Positions 11,701 to 26,700 of a stretch of 64,000 bases of DNA are shown here, one piece after another; the stretch's first letter is position 1; every line of letters begins with the position of its first letter. A program made the position numbers and the translations under genes. Source of the DNA: Sipunculus nudus (Eukaryota > Annelida > Sipuncula > Golfingiida > Sipunculidae). The stretch covers positions 81,802,142 to 81,866,141 of the forward strand of contig CM049306.1 in assembly GCA_026874595.1 (NCBI GenBank), read 5' to 3'. The notes beneath the pieces were generated by a model. It saw nothing but the letters and a program-made list of their open reading frames with translations. It made no database searches and had not been told where the DNA came from.

Positions 11701-14700
11701 CTTATCCTTGAGCTTGCTGCATTGGACATTTAACAGACCCTTAGTTATACCTGATTCATGCTAATTTGTGGGAAAATAATCATATTGATACAGTAAACTC
11801 AAAGCTACCCTTCCAATGTCCTGTGACACACTAGTGGAATGAGTAACAACGACACAATTGAGCAGTGGATGGATGTGCTGTGATACAGCTAGAACTAAAA
11901 CAACCCCCAATCATCATAAATACCCAACAAAAAGAAATCCTGCACAACCAAGTGGAACTTAAGCTGTGCTGAAACATGTACAGACTGTTTTATCTGTGCA
12001 TATATACATATAGTACACTGTCCTTCATGAGTAACCCTGCCGAATCATACTAACCTATCGGGAGTGTTTTTATGAATCGGTGTACCCTGCACTGGTTCAC
12101 AAGTCATTGGCTGAGGATGTTGCAAGGGCATGACCCTGGGACTGGTCTGGGTGCCATGGTAACCCTGATAGACCCCACCAACAGGGTGCGCCACCTGAGG
12201 TCCACGGACATTATCATTCCTACAGCCATGGTAAGGTAATGAGTTAATCGGCGAGTCTTTTGGAGAAGCACCACTGTCTCTATGTGCGAACGGGGAGCCA
12301 GGCCGTGATCGAGATTGCTGTACCTGAACAGTATTTGGAACTGATGCGTACTGTCTATTAACAGGCGTGGCTGGAGATTGGTAGCTCGATTGTGCTGTCC
12401 TTACATTATAATGGTCTGTGGGCCTGTGATGCTGTTTCCGCAAGCGTTCACTGTATTTATAAAAGTCTGACATCTCAAAAGGCTTTGAAACCTCCATATA
12501 GCCCTGATATTTTTTAACAGTCACATTTTGTGGTTCGACCTGAGGAATTCGGTTTGTGATGTCTTGTTCTTGAAGGAATGCAGTGGGCGGAACCTCATAC
12601 TGCGGCGTATGAGGTGGTTCCTGTTGACGCATATTTGACACATCATGAGGAAAGTATGTACCACTGGGGACATGCGGACTTCCTTGCATGTGGCCTGTAT
12701 ACTGTCCACCATAGCTTGACGTTACTGGAGCACCCACTTGGAATTGAACATGCTCGGCATGTGGTTGCATATGGGCTCCCATGTGATCCGTAGGGTACGG
12801 ATATATAGATTCTTTTGGATCACAAGATGATTCACGTTTACTACCAAACCGAGAAGGCGTAAGCTCTGGTAACAACATGGGACTTGAACGATTTCTCTCT
12901 AAACTTGTCGTCAGTAATCTGCCTTCCGGGAACTCTCGCGACCTCCTTTTATAATGACCTTCTAAACTGCCATACTTAGTCCTGCTATACGACTCATCAT
13001 CACTGTATGCTGCGTCCAGGCCATCTTCATGCGAAGAAGATTTGAGTTCGTCTGCACTTTCGTAACGCAGTGCCCTCTGTGGGCTATTATAATGAACATT
13101 AGGATACATTCTTGGACCATTTGGCTCACCCATTTTACTTCCAACCATATCGAGATTGTCATACTGCGAGTTGTTAGTTTGCTGTGGTTGGGAAGTGAAG
13201 GTTGGATAAGTTTGAGTACGATAGTGTGTTCGCGTTGTGTAAACAGAGCTGGGAGTATAGCCACCTCCTAGTCTCCTGAAAAAATAAAAATCAACATTTA
13301 GTCTTCAAATATCATATAAAATTTATAATTATTTATTTTGTATATAGGTATAACACATTACAAATCACTTAAGAGATCCACTGAAAGGACAACTTTATTT
13401 AATGCATTTGCTCAAACATCTTGCACATATTGTCTTTATATAACAACTCAAAACAATAAAACAGTAGACAATGTATCTGGATTCCTCTTATTTGAAACAA
13501 TATGAATGTATCCTCAATATTGATGTTTTTTTCCTAACATGAAATACACTGTAAATTGGATTTTAACTTACTGAAGACACCTCTATCAGGAGATGTACAA
13601 AAATTGACTTCGTTCAAGCGTTTTTCTATTAAAGACTATATAACTTAACCTAAGCCATGCAGCAGTAGGCAGCAGCATTTAGAAACTCTTATTTCTTATT
13701 GGGCCCACAATACAAACCGAACTGCTGTTCCTCGGTGTATATACAATTTGGTATCTGTGTTTTGGATATTCCACTGAGGGTCTGAGAAAAAGCTATTGAT
13801 TGCTTGAGTCCAGAATCTGCAGCCCATTGAAAACTTATCAGCGTATGCAATGGAGCAAGTATTTACTGCTGGATTATACTACCTTTGTCCTTGAGGGCTG
13901 GGTGTTGAACCCCTTGTCATACCTCCTGACTGGGGTGTCTGTGGCAGAGGCTGAGTTACAGGCTGTTTTTGTAGGTCTACAACTTCAACCTAAAAGTACA
14001 AAAGTACAGAATCAACAAGAGGTGATAAAAATCACAGGTAGTGGTATGTACAGACATGATTCAACATGAATATACAATGAAACCTGTGTTCAGAGACCAC
14101 CCCCAATAGTGGTCTTTATGTACAAGTAGTCTTATTAGACACCACATACATGACAGTTATAACCAATGTGAATGAATCTGCCTCACTCAAGGGTGGTTTT
14201 AATAAACAGGTGGCCTTATTAAACAGGTGGGCTTTCATACAAGTTCCACTATAGATATAAAACTCATATTTTACTCATATATTTTATAATTTATGTTTGA
14301 TTGATTTACTTGATATCAAATTCATATTAAATGTAGAATTAAGACTATTACTGAGAATCTCTATGACATCACCAACAGCACGTTCACAATAACACATCCT
14401 CTTAAACCATCCCTTGTGGTTTAGTAGCGAGTCATTTAAATGGTATTGATCAGTTTCAAACGGAAAATAAATGAATTCTTACCCTCATGCATTAAATAAA
14501 AAGGTTCCTGGACTTAAATATAATTCAGCCAATTTCTAATTTACATTTTGATTCCAGTGTAGGTCAACATTAGTTACATTATAAAACAAATTAAGAAATA
14601 TTTGTATCAGAACAGACACCCTTTTATACTGCCTGGATAAGACAGGTTTAACAAAAGAAAAAATAAACAACATGCTATGGTTAAGTGCAAACATTTATAA

Positions 14701-17700
14701 ATTATAAAAATGATTTTGTATGGTGTGCTAGTCTAAAACAAACCAAAATAAAATAAATATAAAATAAACAGAAAACAAATTACATGGTGGTTATAGACTG
14801 TGACTTGATGAGGTGATGACTGTTCATGAGTGTTTACCTCGGGCCCCTTGTGGCCCTTGTTGCGTCGTGGTGATGGGGAACCGATTGGCGAGATAAACTC
14901 CGGTTCTGAAGGAAAAGAAAACCATGTGTAAATAAGGGATATATATGTAACTTACATTTACTTCAAGCATGAAGTTTAATATTTTTATATAAAATGTCCT
15001 TGACATGGAACAGGCTGGGCATGTTTACCATCTGCAGAAAAATCTATTCTACCAAAACTATTTCTTTTATATATATATATATGATTTATATGAGGAATTT
15101 GTGTATAAATGCTTTATAGTTCAATCTCCATAAATGATGCCTACACTATATTGAAACCACTTAATAAATATAAGCTTCAGTAGTAGCTAGGGCATCAAAT
15201 ATTGAATATCTGCTGATATCATACACTCTGAGGCTAAAACAAATAGATGATTCAACAAAATAATTATAACTGACAGTGTCACAAAAAATCAATATACATT
15301 TAACAGTTGATCAATACAAGCTCATTTGCCCATTAATAAATAAATTTAAAGACTGTAATGGCATTACAGGTGACAGGACTGACTCATCTATCAGTCCCTG
15401 TACAAGACAGAAGCTGACTAAGCCATGCAGCCTGTTAGTGGGTTTATCACTGCTAGTGATACTGGGGCATCGGGGCAGCAGCTTGCTGCCAGTCATAGGG
15501 TCATGCTTTAGTTCATAATGATTATGCCTTCATATATTTACAGAAAATATCCATACTAATAATTTAAATGATAACCAATGATATAAATGTATATCAGTGT
15601 ATATTGGATCAAAATATTGCATTTTCCTTCACGTTTGTTGTTTAAATTTGGAATGCAGACCTGCCGATAAATCTATTCACAAACAACTGATGTCTCTCCA
15701 TTCAGCTTAAAAGGTAAATTTGTTAGACAGTCAGTAATTAACTGTAACAAATAACATAATAAAGACCCTTAGGACTTTTTGTGGGCCAAAGAACTTAGCA
15801 AAAAAAGCTACTTTTGTTTTGAATTTCCTTAAAGGCCAATTTTGGGAATAGACTGAAGAATTAAATGACAGTGTTATCAGTTCATGGACATATTAAGAAG
15901 TTAGGTTTGGAATCCTTTGTTGGAATGAACTGAGTTGTATTTTAACCAAAAGCTTCTGAGATCAGATATCAGTAGGAAGCAAAAAAAGGTGAGGTCAATT
16001 ATAAGAAGACAAAAGCTGAGTAAAATTTAGAGCAATTAATGGTAGCATATTACAACATATGATATCAATATGTCGATAGGTCTTGCTCACAAAGAATATG
16101 ACCTATGGTAAAACCTTATTTGAGCCATGTTTAAATCTCACTAAAATGGTGATTACACCATTTCCCATCCTTGCATATCACTTCTTCATATTGCACAACA
16201 CAACTGGATACTGCCATCTTGCATTCAAATTAAAGGATAACATCATAAGTATATGTGGTCCAAATATCCTGTGGCATTTGGTTTTCCAGAAATGCTGCTC
16301 CTATACTGCTATATATTAAGATTTCCAGTGTGACCATATCCATTACCATCCAACAACCAGTGTTAGTGCCATTTGGTGAATACAAATCATGCGGGACTTC
16401 ACATGGGGTGACATAGTCAATAGGAAATTGTTAGCGTTATTAAACAGACAAAACACAGTGTAGCAGGGAAACTAATATATTATCATCATGGAAATCATAA
16501 ACAATTATAAATGTCCAGAATACAAAAATAAATTAATGAAAACATTTATAGCAGTGCAGTTTTATTTCATATGCTGAAGTATGGTTTGCTAGTGTTACTG
16601 GTAAGTTCATGACACCTGATATTCTAAAAAATATGCTAAAATAATTCAACTCTTTTGATATCATCCCTTTCCTGCTATTTGATCTACCATAACATGATCT
16701 GTTTAGTTGATTTGTTATGTTAAAAGACAGGCTGCAAGAAAATAATCGAATAACTGAACAACACTGGGTAACTGAGACCATGCACAGCTGGATACATACC
16801 ACTGTCCAAGTATCCCTCACTGTCACAGCTAAGGTCTGATAAAGATTATACAAATAGTGACTACTCTGTCATCTTGTGTACCATATAATAACTGCCAATT
16901 CATATAAAAGATTGATCATGAAACAGTCAATCTCCACCAGAAATTTCTACGCCACACTCAAATTCACTTCCTTAGCATTCATGTGATTTGCAAAGCTGTT
17001 TCTCAAAGGAAAATATATAATCATGATTAAATAAAAAAAAATTTCTGTTTTTGTTCTCTAAAAAAAGTAAGTTAATGTTGCATTTGAGCTTTATTTAAGA
17101 GAAAAGGGCAATTGAGATAGCACACACTGAATTATAGTGTAGTCAGGTCAATTACTCAGTTTCTAAAAGAAATGGTCAGACTGTGGCAGATACTGAAGGA
17201 ACGACCTCTGGTGGAGACTGATGTAACAGCTTATTGCATCATCTTGTAACCGTTATATCCTTCCTGGGTGATTTAATTATCTATTTACCTTTGCTCTAAA
17301 TCTTATTTGCAAAGTGACAAACACTAAAACACCACAAAGTGCACAGAATTAAATAATGTTAGGAAAGCACATCCAAGCAAACCATTACTCTGTGAAAAAA
17401 TTATACTGGCATTGTAATGGCTAAGTATTGCAGTTAGTCACTGTGAAACATTATTTTTACACATTTAATAGCCAAGGGTGGACAGTTCAAGTTTACGGTG
17501 AGGATTAAGTAGGCATTTACAGACATTTTATTTTACAAAGTGAAAACAAGCCCCCAGCTCCAGCATAGTGGTCAATACACAAGCTACTGACAACCTTCAT
17601 ACACAAGCCAGCATAAAGCATTATTTATAATATATGTATACAAGTAAAAAAGATCCTCTTATGTGGAGGTTACTCATTACTCAGTAAGAGACAATTATTC

Positions 17701-20700
17701 AATACTGGGTCAGAGAGACTCATTTACTACTCAGTATGAGAGACCTACCCTCAACAGATGAGTATCCAGCTTTGACAGCTGCGAAGCCTGCATATTTCCT
17801 CGCTTCATTTAACTTCTTCTCCAAGTCTTTCAACTGTGGGTGGAAGAGGAATAATTAATTAAAGATATACAGTGTTCCAGTAAAAGTGAATGCTTGATTT
17901 AACATGGCTTTAATTCAGTTGAGAAGTGATCAACCAGAAGAATATAATTACCCAGGATATATTAAATCTTAATCAACAATTTTGTGTAATATTCCGTCTA
18001 CTCTGGCAAGTCTCATGAAAAATCACTTTTTTTTATATGTCTTATAAACATTTCTTAGTGACATTCAAGCACACATTGATACATTGTTGGAAACATTTCA
18101 TCCGTGGAAAAAAATAATAATAGCAAACAATGATGGAAACATTATCTCCTTGTAAAAAATAGTAAACTAAACTTTAAGGTTCACAAAGACAAGATTCTGG
18201 ACACATGTACTGTCTAGAGTGACTAAATTATTTTCACAAGCTGACATCCCTAGATTTATTTAACATGTTCTCTTAAAATATCAACAAATGAACTGACATT
18301 AGCACTGTTAACAGATCATAAGAAAGCTGTTGGAACCTTTTGATGTGCCCTGTGGTAGGAATGCTTGCGTTTCTTTCGGACGGTTTTAGCGACGGACGTA
18401 TCCTGAGCCAGCTTGAGGGCAGCCTTGGTGATTTGGTCCTGTAGCTCATACTCCATTTCTAACTTGGACAAATATTGCTCCCCCTGAAATTAATATACAC
18501 AAAAATGAGGAAGGCATACCCTGAGTTGAACATTTGGTAACTATTATGGATCTGATATAGTACTGGTTTTATCCATATTTTCCCATATATCCTGAGAAAT
18601 TTTACATTATTTTGCAAAGAGGCTATCACAGCGCCATCTATCAGAAACTATGGTAGTGTAGCCATCTTCACCCACTGGAATTTATGTTTGTTGCTTTGAT
18701 GTTAAAAGAATATTTAAACGACCTCTGACCTGATTCCGGCTGTCCTGCATGACCTTGGGAGAGAGCGTGAACTCAGTTCCCACACGGCGTCTGATCGCTG
18801 GAGGTTTCTCACCAGGAGCGAGGGGTATTTCAGGAGGTAATTCTCCCGTTAGTTCCTGTTGAGTAAAATCATAAATATATGCAAAAACTCACAAGCAATA
18901 GTTTTAACATAATCACTATGATATTAAGTACCGTAAAATCTCCACTTAAAACCGCACTTCCAATTAAAATCGCACCCAGACATCGCGAGGGGCTCAAATA
19001 CTAAGAACCCCCCTTTAAAACCGCACCAACTTTCGCTACGGAATGATTTGACAAAAGACACAATCAAGCTATCATCTAGAAATGAACACGCGTAGGTTGC
19101 GACTCGGCCATTCCTGTCCACTTTTAAATCCCTTGGGCATTTTATTTAAACACATCATAACACTTTTTTGCAGGGTCACTCAAGCATGAAGTTTGGGAAG
19201 ACATAAGGGCCGGTGAACCTCTGCCTGTTTATACAGATTTTATATTCCGTGCCGTATTCTTGTTTGCTACTGATTTGTCATTATATTTTGGAAAAAATAT
19301 TCTGCTGATCCATTTCAAGTCACTGTATATTTTAATTCTAAAAATTTTTGATGAAAATTCCATTTTCTGGAATTACTCGGAAGATTCTAATCATTTTCAT
19401 ACCGGTTACTTCGGTATTATCATCGTCACATCGTATGTTGACATCGCTCCATGTCACAATTTGCTGGCGCGTTTGAAAACATCGCTGGTCAACTTAACTA
19501 AATATTAAAGTAATTGAGGTTACCTTGTCGAGATACGCACGTATAGGAAACATGACGCTTGATAATGAGTGATTTTAAGGTAAAATTAAAGTGGCCAGTC
19601 AGGGTAAGCAAGTTTTTTTTCCTGAAGAAAGTTTCCGTGTGGCGAGCCATTTTGTCAAGGCAGTGTTCATGCAAGGCACGCTGGGACGAAATAGGTGGCT
19701 GTTCTGTTTACCACCCACCGCGTACAGCCGTTCAAAATATTCTTAGCAGAATACCGGAGCGTTTCAGCAAAGGGCGGCACTCAAACTTGATTTTAAAACG
19801 ATCGTTTGCCATTGTGTGACTCCTTACGATGTCAGCTTTTTATTCATTTTACGTTTTAAACAAATAATCATTGCTAAATAATGCCGCAAATGGGTTTAAA
19901 GTAGGTTTTTATTTCAATTTTGCTTGACCATGCCCAACGAAGTGGGCCGCTGTGTGTTACAGCAGGGTTGTTGTAAACGTATTATTTGGTGACAATTACC
20001 AAAATTTTATAACAAGTTATATATCACACGAAAACTAATCAGCATTATTTAATTTATAAATAACAAATAATCGTAAATAATACATTTACACACAGCTCCC
20101 ATGCATGCGAGACTGCTGCTAAGAACGGCCTTCGAAAGTTGCAATATGATCGCCCACTCGCCGGCCCTAAAACAATGTCTGTCAGGAAGATATTCAGGAA
20201 ACCCTTCTAGTATAAACCGCACAGTGCTTTCAGGAAATCAACCTGATTTCAAGATTTTGAATTTCTTGATTAAAATGCGGTTTCAAGTGGAGATTTTATG
20301 GTACATAACAAGATCTTTTTAGGGTTAACAGTTAATAAAGGTATAGGTCAAGACAAAGACAGATGACCTTAACAATTTAAGTCATAATTTTGTAATTTTT
20401 GTGTTACTGTATTTTAATGGTAGAAATTGATCTTTGTTTGTAGGGGCCAGAAACAGCACATTAGTCATAAATTTTAACCTGGAAGGTGTAGGTGTGTGTG
20501 TGTTTAACATGTACAGTAAGCAGCCAGATATGCTGATTACATAACAACTATGTGTATATGCATGTTAAAAAGAAACTTGAGATAAGTTTCTGTGCCAAGG
20601 ATGCTTTAACTGTAGTGTGCTGAAGAAAACTGAACTTTAACACAAAGATAAAGTCAGTCTACTTAAGATGTGAAACCAGATCAAGAACACATATAAACGA

Positions 20701-23700
20701 GAGACAAAATAGCCTGCTATCAATCAGGTAGAAGAAGGTTATATATGTACAATAGTGTGTGACCTACATTAAAATTTACAGCAGTAAGGAACTTATATAG
20801 CAGTTACTAAGGATAGCAAGTTTGGACAATTTGTACAGTGCGTAAGTCCAAGAAATAACAATCATTAAGTTAATATCCCACCTCTCCATAAAGTTTAATA
20901 GACATCACTTCTGTAGTTTTTGTATAATCTAGAGTTTGGACGGTTACCAGTTTACGGTATCATCACAATATCTGACAGCTACGGTTATCATACCGTCTAC
21001 TTTCCTATTATCGCGATATCACAATATCAATTTTTGTTCACGATTTTGGTTCACAAGCAAGCCCTTGAAGTTCAAAATACATTTATTTCAAAGAATCACA
21101 TTTATTTTTATAAACCAAATGAATTTAATACACGCTTGTGGGTGGAACCGTGTGCGTACAGACTTCGGGATTAGTCGGAAATGTCTGGAAGTAGCAGAAT
21201 GAATCAGAGAGGACAAAAGCTTGAGAATTTCAGGAGAAAATAACATTATAACAAAAGAGCAATAAACTGACATGGGGTCTATTACAGTTGTTCTATTACT
21301 ATTACTATTACTATAAATAAACATACATATTTATGCTTTTATTGCATGGAACAAAATTCTCAACATAAAAGTGTCACCACTGAATCGAACATTCCATATG
21401 GGTTGCATATTTTTCCTTATAAAATTGGGATGGTATATTTAGCCATGATTGGTATGACACGCTCTCCGAAAATTCGCCAGGATTCTCCGGCTTTTATGTA
21501 GCTATAGGAAACTGATGGGAAGTTCTGACAAGCGTGACTCGACGATGGGGGCATGACTTCCTGCGCCTCAAGCTTGCACACCTGCAGGACCTTCATGCAA
21601 CTTACATCACTTAATGAGTCATTCTGTGGTACTGGCACAACAGGTATAAATGATATTAATACTTAACCCCTTGTATAAAGTCAAGACTTTAAAGGTGGTC
21701 GTTATAAATATCATTATTGGAGGCTTATTAATGCCATTATATATATAATTAAAAATATCGCGATATCACAGTATATCGTGATAAAATTTGAATAATTTTC
21801 ATGATATCAAAAACCCATATTGTCCCAACACTAGTATAATCCTGGCAACAAACCAATTAACAGTCACAAGTGAAGCCATAACGTCCTTGGTACAGAAATA
21901 ACAGAACAACATACCCCTTCTTGTATACAGAGAGCCTTCAAAGCCTCTAGTTTTTCTTTCAGCGTTTCTTCTAATGTCTCCTTGCGACTCTTCAATGCTG
22001 TGATCATTTCTTGTTTAGCAGCTCGACTGGCTTCCAACTGCTCCATGGACACTAAAAATAAACATTAAATTATTAAAATTTTAAAAATTATCTTTATTCT
22101 ACAAGAAATATAGAATGTTTCCAACATCAAAAAGATCTCAGTAAGTCAACTACTCAGGTGCAATTTTGGAAATGGTTTGAGATTTTAAACGAGTCCACTT
22201 GGATAGGATCACAAGATATACCAGCAGATCTGAAGCTGTGTACAGCTGTTGTAACAACAACACAGGGCTGGCAGTATTTCCTTTCTTGATAAAACCAGTA
22301 TTCATGAAACCTCAAAACAAATAGTGATCACATGGACTCTGATATAACCCTATATAATATACTGGAATTTCTATTTTCATCAGCTTTGCTTTACTTATGC
22401 TGGTGTATTTCTTTGTAGCTTAAATAATTTGCATTCTTCAAGGTTAAGGCCATTATATTCTTGTTCAATTTGATTTCCTTTAATCTAATAAACAACTGTA
22501 TGAATAAGTATCAGACATGTTTTTCATCAGGAATTATTATTTTTGACATAGTCTAAATCAGACAGAACAAAACCAAATTAACCATGGTTAAAAGTCTAAA
22601 CGGATATTTCATTTGAAAAATTAAACTTTATGAAAACCTTTTCAAAAGTATTTAAATAAAAGCAGTAATTTTTGCATGGCTTTTTAAGTTTCCTCATGCA
22701 TTTATAAAGACACAAAAAGTGGGCAAATCAGCAACAAAGAGAAAGATGAACCAGACTATGAGTTATTACTCAAATACATGGTTTCTATATTTATCATGTG
22801 ACTCTCCATTGTCATTTTTAATCTAATCTATGTGGAAACTAGACAATGGTGTATAATACTATAAATTGCAAGCAATCCATTTTCAGTTCACAATGCGGTT
22901 ATACATCAGACATGAAAACATCCATTGATTATCATGAACATTTCTAAAACTACCGAAATAATTCTGGGTTATGGTTTCTATCGATCATTCACCCACTGAC
23001 CTTAGCTGCTGTCTTTAAGATAACACAACATGAAAGCACTGAATAGGCTTTTTGTTTGTGAAGGTTTCAAATTTGTGATATTCATGAATGGGAAATTGCA
23101 CGAAAATTAAACCTTTATGAATAAGACACCCCTTTCTACACAGGTCATTTATTCTGTAGCATCATCGGCAGCTCGTGTTCATCATTCATGCCTGTTAGTC
23201 TGTATTATTAATAGTCAAAAGACATGTTATATTATTGTGGTTGCCTTTTTGTTAGCGGGGGTTTCAAATTTGCGATATTTGCGAAAGGAAAAGTGCTGTG
23301 AAATAAAGCATTTGTGTATAATTGGCCATTTTGTCAGGGCAAGTTGAAAAGCAAAAGACTGATATAATACATGATAATTGTTCTTGTTTGTTAACATTAA
23401 TCTAAGATGGGTATTATATACAATCAGATCTTTCAAAAATATATGATAACAACAAAAAATGATTTCTACTCGTTCAATATTCACTTGGGTCCCTATTACC
23501 ATGCACATTTTAATTTGTAGAATTAAATCATAAAATGATGGATGTACTCTGGGTAGGTTACTGTATGGTGAGATTGCGAAAATTTACCTTCGCACAACAA
23601 CAAAATGGTGAAAATCAAGAAATGTTAACCTCCCGAATATGAGGCCAACCACAGTATCTGCCAACACTTTACAAAAATTCCTCTCATCTGATGTTTGATA

Positions 23701-26700
23701 AAAATACAGTAGAACCTGATTGAAAGACCACCTGTCTGGTAAGACCACCCTTGAAAGAACTGAAAGCATTCACATTGGTGATAACTGACCTACCTAATGA
23801 GACCACCTGTGAATTGAGACCAATGCTGGGCAGTCCCAGAGTTGGTCTTATTTCACAGGTTTCCCTGTAATTCATATAATAATTGATATATTTAATGTGA
23901 GTTACCTTATAGTGGGATCATGAAATAGAACCCTTGTGAAACATCGAAAAAGTGAAAAATCTGTAAAAACTATTCCAAGGAATGTGAAGCCAACCACAGT
24001 ACCTGCTAACTTGCCTGAATAATAGCTGGATGTTGTGAGTCCAGGTACTTTGAGGTAAGCTGATATAATAGAGACAACCACACCTTGTATTATAGCCACT
24101 GTGTGCATGTATCACACACAACACCTTGGATAGCCACTGTATTTATCAATCTAGAACAACAGCGAGGCCTTCCACACAGGAAAAGGTAATAAAAATTCCA
24201 AGAGGAAGCTGCATGCAGCACACGATGCTCAATGCTGATCTTTCATGTATAATCAATATCCGCGTCATAAAATTATGCAGAAAACATAACTGCCAAAGTC
24301 TGGCCTGCAGTAAGCTTATGTAATTTTTGTGATAAAACAAAATGATTGATGGGGTGTATAAATACTTAAGCAGCACAATGGGAGTATTGTCCAGCAAGGC
24401 TTTAATTCTCAAACTGGAAAAATATATCACCCAATCTGAAATTTACCAAAGATATCAAAAAAAGCCATAATAAGATGTTCAACATGCAGAGCTTGAGACT
24501 GTTTGTATGTATATAAGTAAAAGATGAAAATCTTCTATAGTTAGTTTATCCCTATAGTACCTGCATGATTTTAACTCCCAAGGGCAACAATCAACCTCAT
24601 TATATAATTCAGGTCTGTTTCACTGAAAATTACCCTTTAGGTAATTATACTCTCTGGCCAGTACAAGATTGCAATTACCCTGAAGATGACCTATATCCCA
24701 AACAATAAGCCCTATCACTATGCCTCAGCTCACTTTGTAATTATCTGAGAAAATTAGGGGCTGAGAGAGATGTGGGGGGGGGGGGGTTAGTGTCTAAGGT
24801 TTTTGGTCCCTCAGCGCAAAATACAAGCTAAGTTTATAATATGCTTTTTTCTTGACAACTCAATGGAGTTGGCTGACATTACATATTTTGCATACTGCCT
24901 GGGGCTGAGAGCTATGTGATACACTGTAAAGTTGGGGAGGGTTGTGGTTTGGTAATTATGTAAGGGACTGGCTACCCGCTGACACACAAAACTTGTTGTA
25001 AAGAAGTAGACACAATCAATATGTTGAGATATAATATTGGTGACTTACACAATCAATATGTTGAGATAACATATTGGTGACTTACTTTCGACCTTAATTG
25101 AGTTTGTTGATGGTATATGTGACAGACTGTGGGCGCTGTTGCTGCGACTGATGCCGTCAGACATCCCTGAACTTGGCAATGACGTCATACTTTGGCTTAA
25201 ATCGGCAGCAATTTCACTCATACTCCGCACAGTGGGCAACTGTGTCTGTAAGAGAGAAAATGAAATGGTCATTAAAATTCCAAGTGCGTATGTAGGTTTT
25301 TCTTATTATTACCCCAGTAAAAGTCAATAAATATCTGAAATATTTGGCGTTCTGTTGAAATTAACTCTTACTCACACATTGGTAGTCTGATTACTGTGAT
25401 AAAACTGACTGACACAAGTCATACCAGGAAGTATATTAAAGATACAGAAAGCATTTTATGACAATCAGATCAGTGTGTATAATTATAACAGTGTATGCAG
25501 ATCAATTAACCCCCCCCCCCCCCCCCCCCACCGCACATGTTGGTTGTATGTAAATAATTAATTAAACTGTGTTTGTGTAGTAATTTTAAATATAATTAAA
25601 CCAGATGAGATGAGTAACTACATTGCTCATGCTCAGACACTGGGTACAGTTAGAAATGTCATAATAACATGATGAAAATGAATGTACTGATGAGGATTAA
25701 GTCATGGCTGGATGTAAAGTGATACTATGTTAGGGAAGGCCCAACTGGTCCACAAAAACACTCTATCATATACATCAAAGGCCAACTCAGTAACAATAAG
25801 CAATATGTGAATAGCTGTCAAAACGCCATACAATTCCCATTGTCTAGCATCTATTTTATCATAGTTTGGAGAGCTTGGTTTTACCTACTGTGCTACAATT
25901 ATGTGGGTATACTGAAGTGTTTGTTTGTGTGACATGTTGTGTCTATGTCAGACTATTACATTACATCTCTTAACTGCATCGGGAGCAGAGAAGATGGAGA
26001 TACTGCAGCTGGGGCTTGTTAGGGTAGGGTGACAGGGTAGAGATAGGGTGACAAGGTTGTTATAGTGCAGGCTTCAAAGCAGCAGCAAAAAACACTAACA
26101 CTACAGTCAGTGTCACTTTCAAGTGCTCATCAGTTTTTACTGATATTAATGGAAAGCAATTATTTCTGTTCAAAATGTGACAATTACTGAGGAATATGAA
26201 TATCCCACAAGTGAAAATGGAATATTTATTTTAATTTTACATTTTACTTTATTTTGCACACTTATTTTTGAAGCAATGGAGAAAAATCCAACTTTCTTAT
26301 ATATTAAATCATTTACTTTAATTAAATCATTTACAATGTAGTTTTTATATTTAAAGACGAATTATGAAGATTCTCAATTTAAAGCATTTTATGAGGGCAG
26401 CCATAAAAGCTGAACCTCTCTTGTACAGAAATCATAATACTAGTGTAATAAAATAATCTGGTACTGCCATGTACAGGAAAACCAAGCCTGAGTCAATGCA
26501 CCATTATCTTTTAAAATTGTACTGTAACAAAATTTACGGGTATTACTGAAATTTTAAAATTTTCAAAGTAAAGGTAGGGACCTGATATTTTGATAATGTA
26601 TACCACTGTTTTACAAAGTAATGCCTTTAGGTAAATTTACATCATAGAAACTGTACTACACGGCCTTATACTTGCAATACAGGCACATGATATCATTTAT

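Larger units (their letters stand above)
8778..12054 (-). other. FRMD4 intron o-p, 3.3 kb
   Basis: It contains a probable tRNA-derived SINE near 9930-10110 and a 17-base C run at 11006-11022. The rest is unremarkable AT-rich intron with no further exon candidate. Confidence 0.7.
22052..25085 (-). other. FRMD4 intron h-i, 3.0 kb
   Basis: It contains two related 50-bp stretches with GTTTCAAATTTG(T/C)GATATT (about 23065 and 23263), a MITE at 23705-23869, a pair of diverged copies around CCAACCACAGTA (about 23645 and 23990), a 13-base G run at 24774-24786, and the 37-bp donor duplication at its minus-strand start. No further exon was found. Confidence 0.65.

Noticed and set aside
12521-13271. 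Other-frame open stretches over the large exon
   Set aside because: Shadows of FRMD4 exon o, whose frame is fixed by its phase and by the RLGGGYTPSS start.
13893-13912. Internal GGAG|GTATGA as donor of exon n
   Set aside because: It would enter exon o in the wrong frame and hit a stop at once; the AAAG|GTAGTA donor at 13883 keeps the frame.
14824-15006. 60-codon minus frame reading GVYLANRFPITTT
   Set aside because: It overlaps FRMD4 exon m in another frame; only the PEFISPIGSPSP frame matches the phase of both neighbouring exons.
18924-19121. 65-codon minus frame ending CGFKWRFYG
   Set aside because: It is the translated inverted end of the TIR element at 18931-20301.
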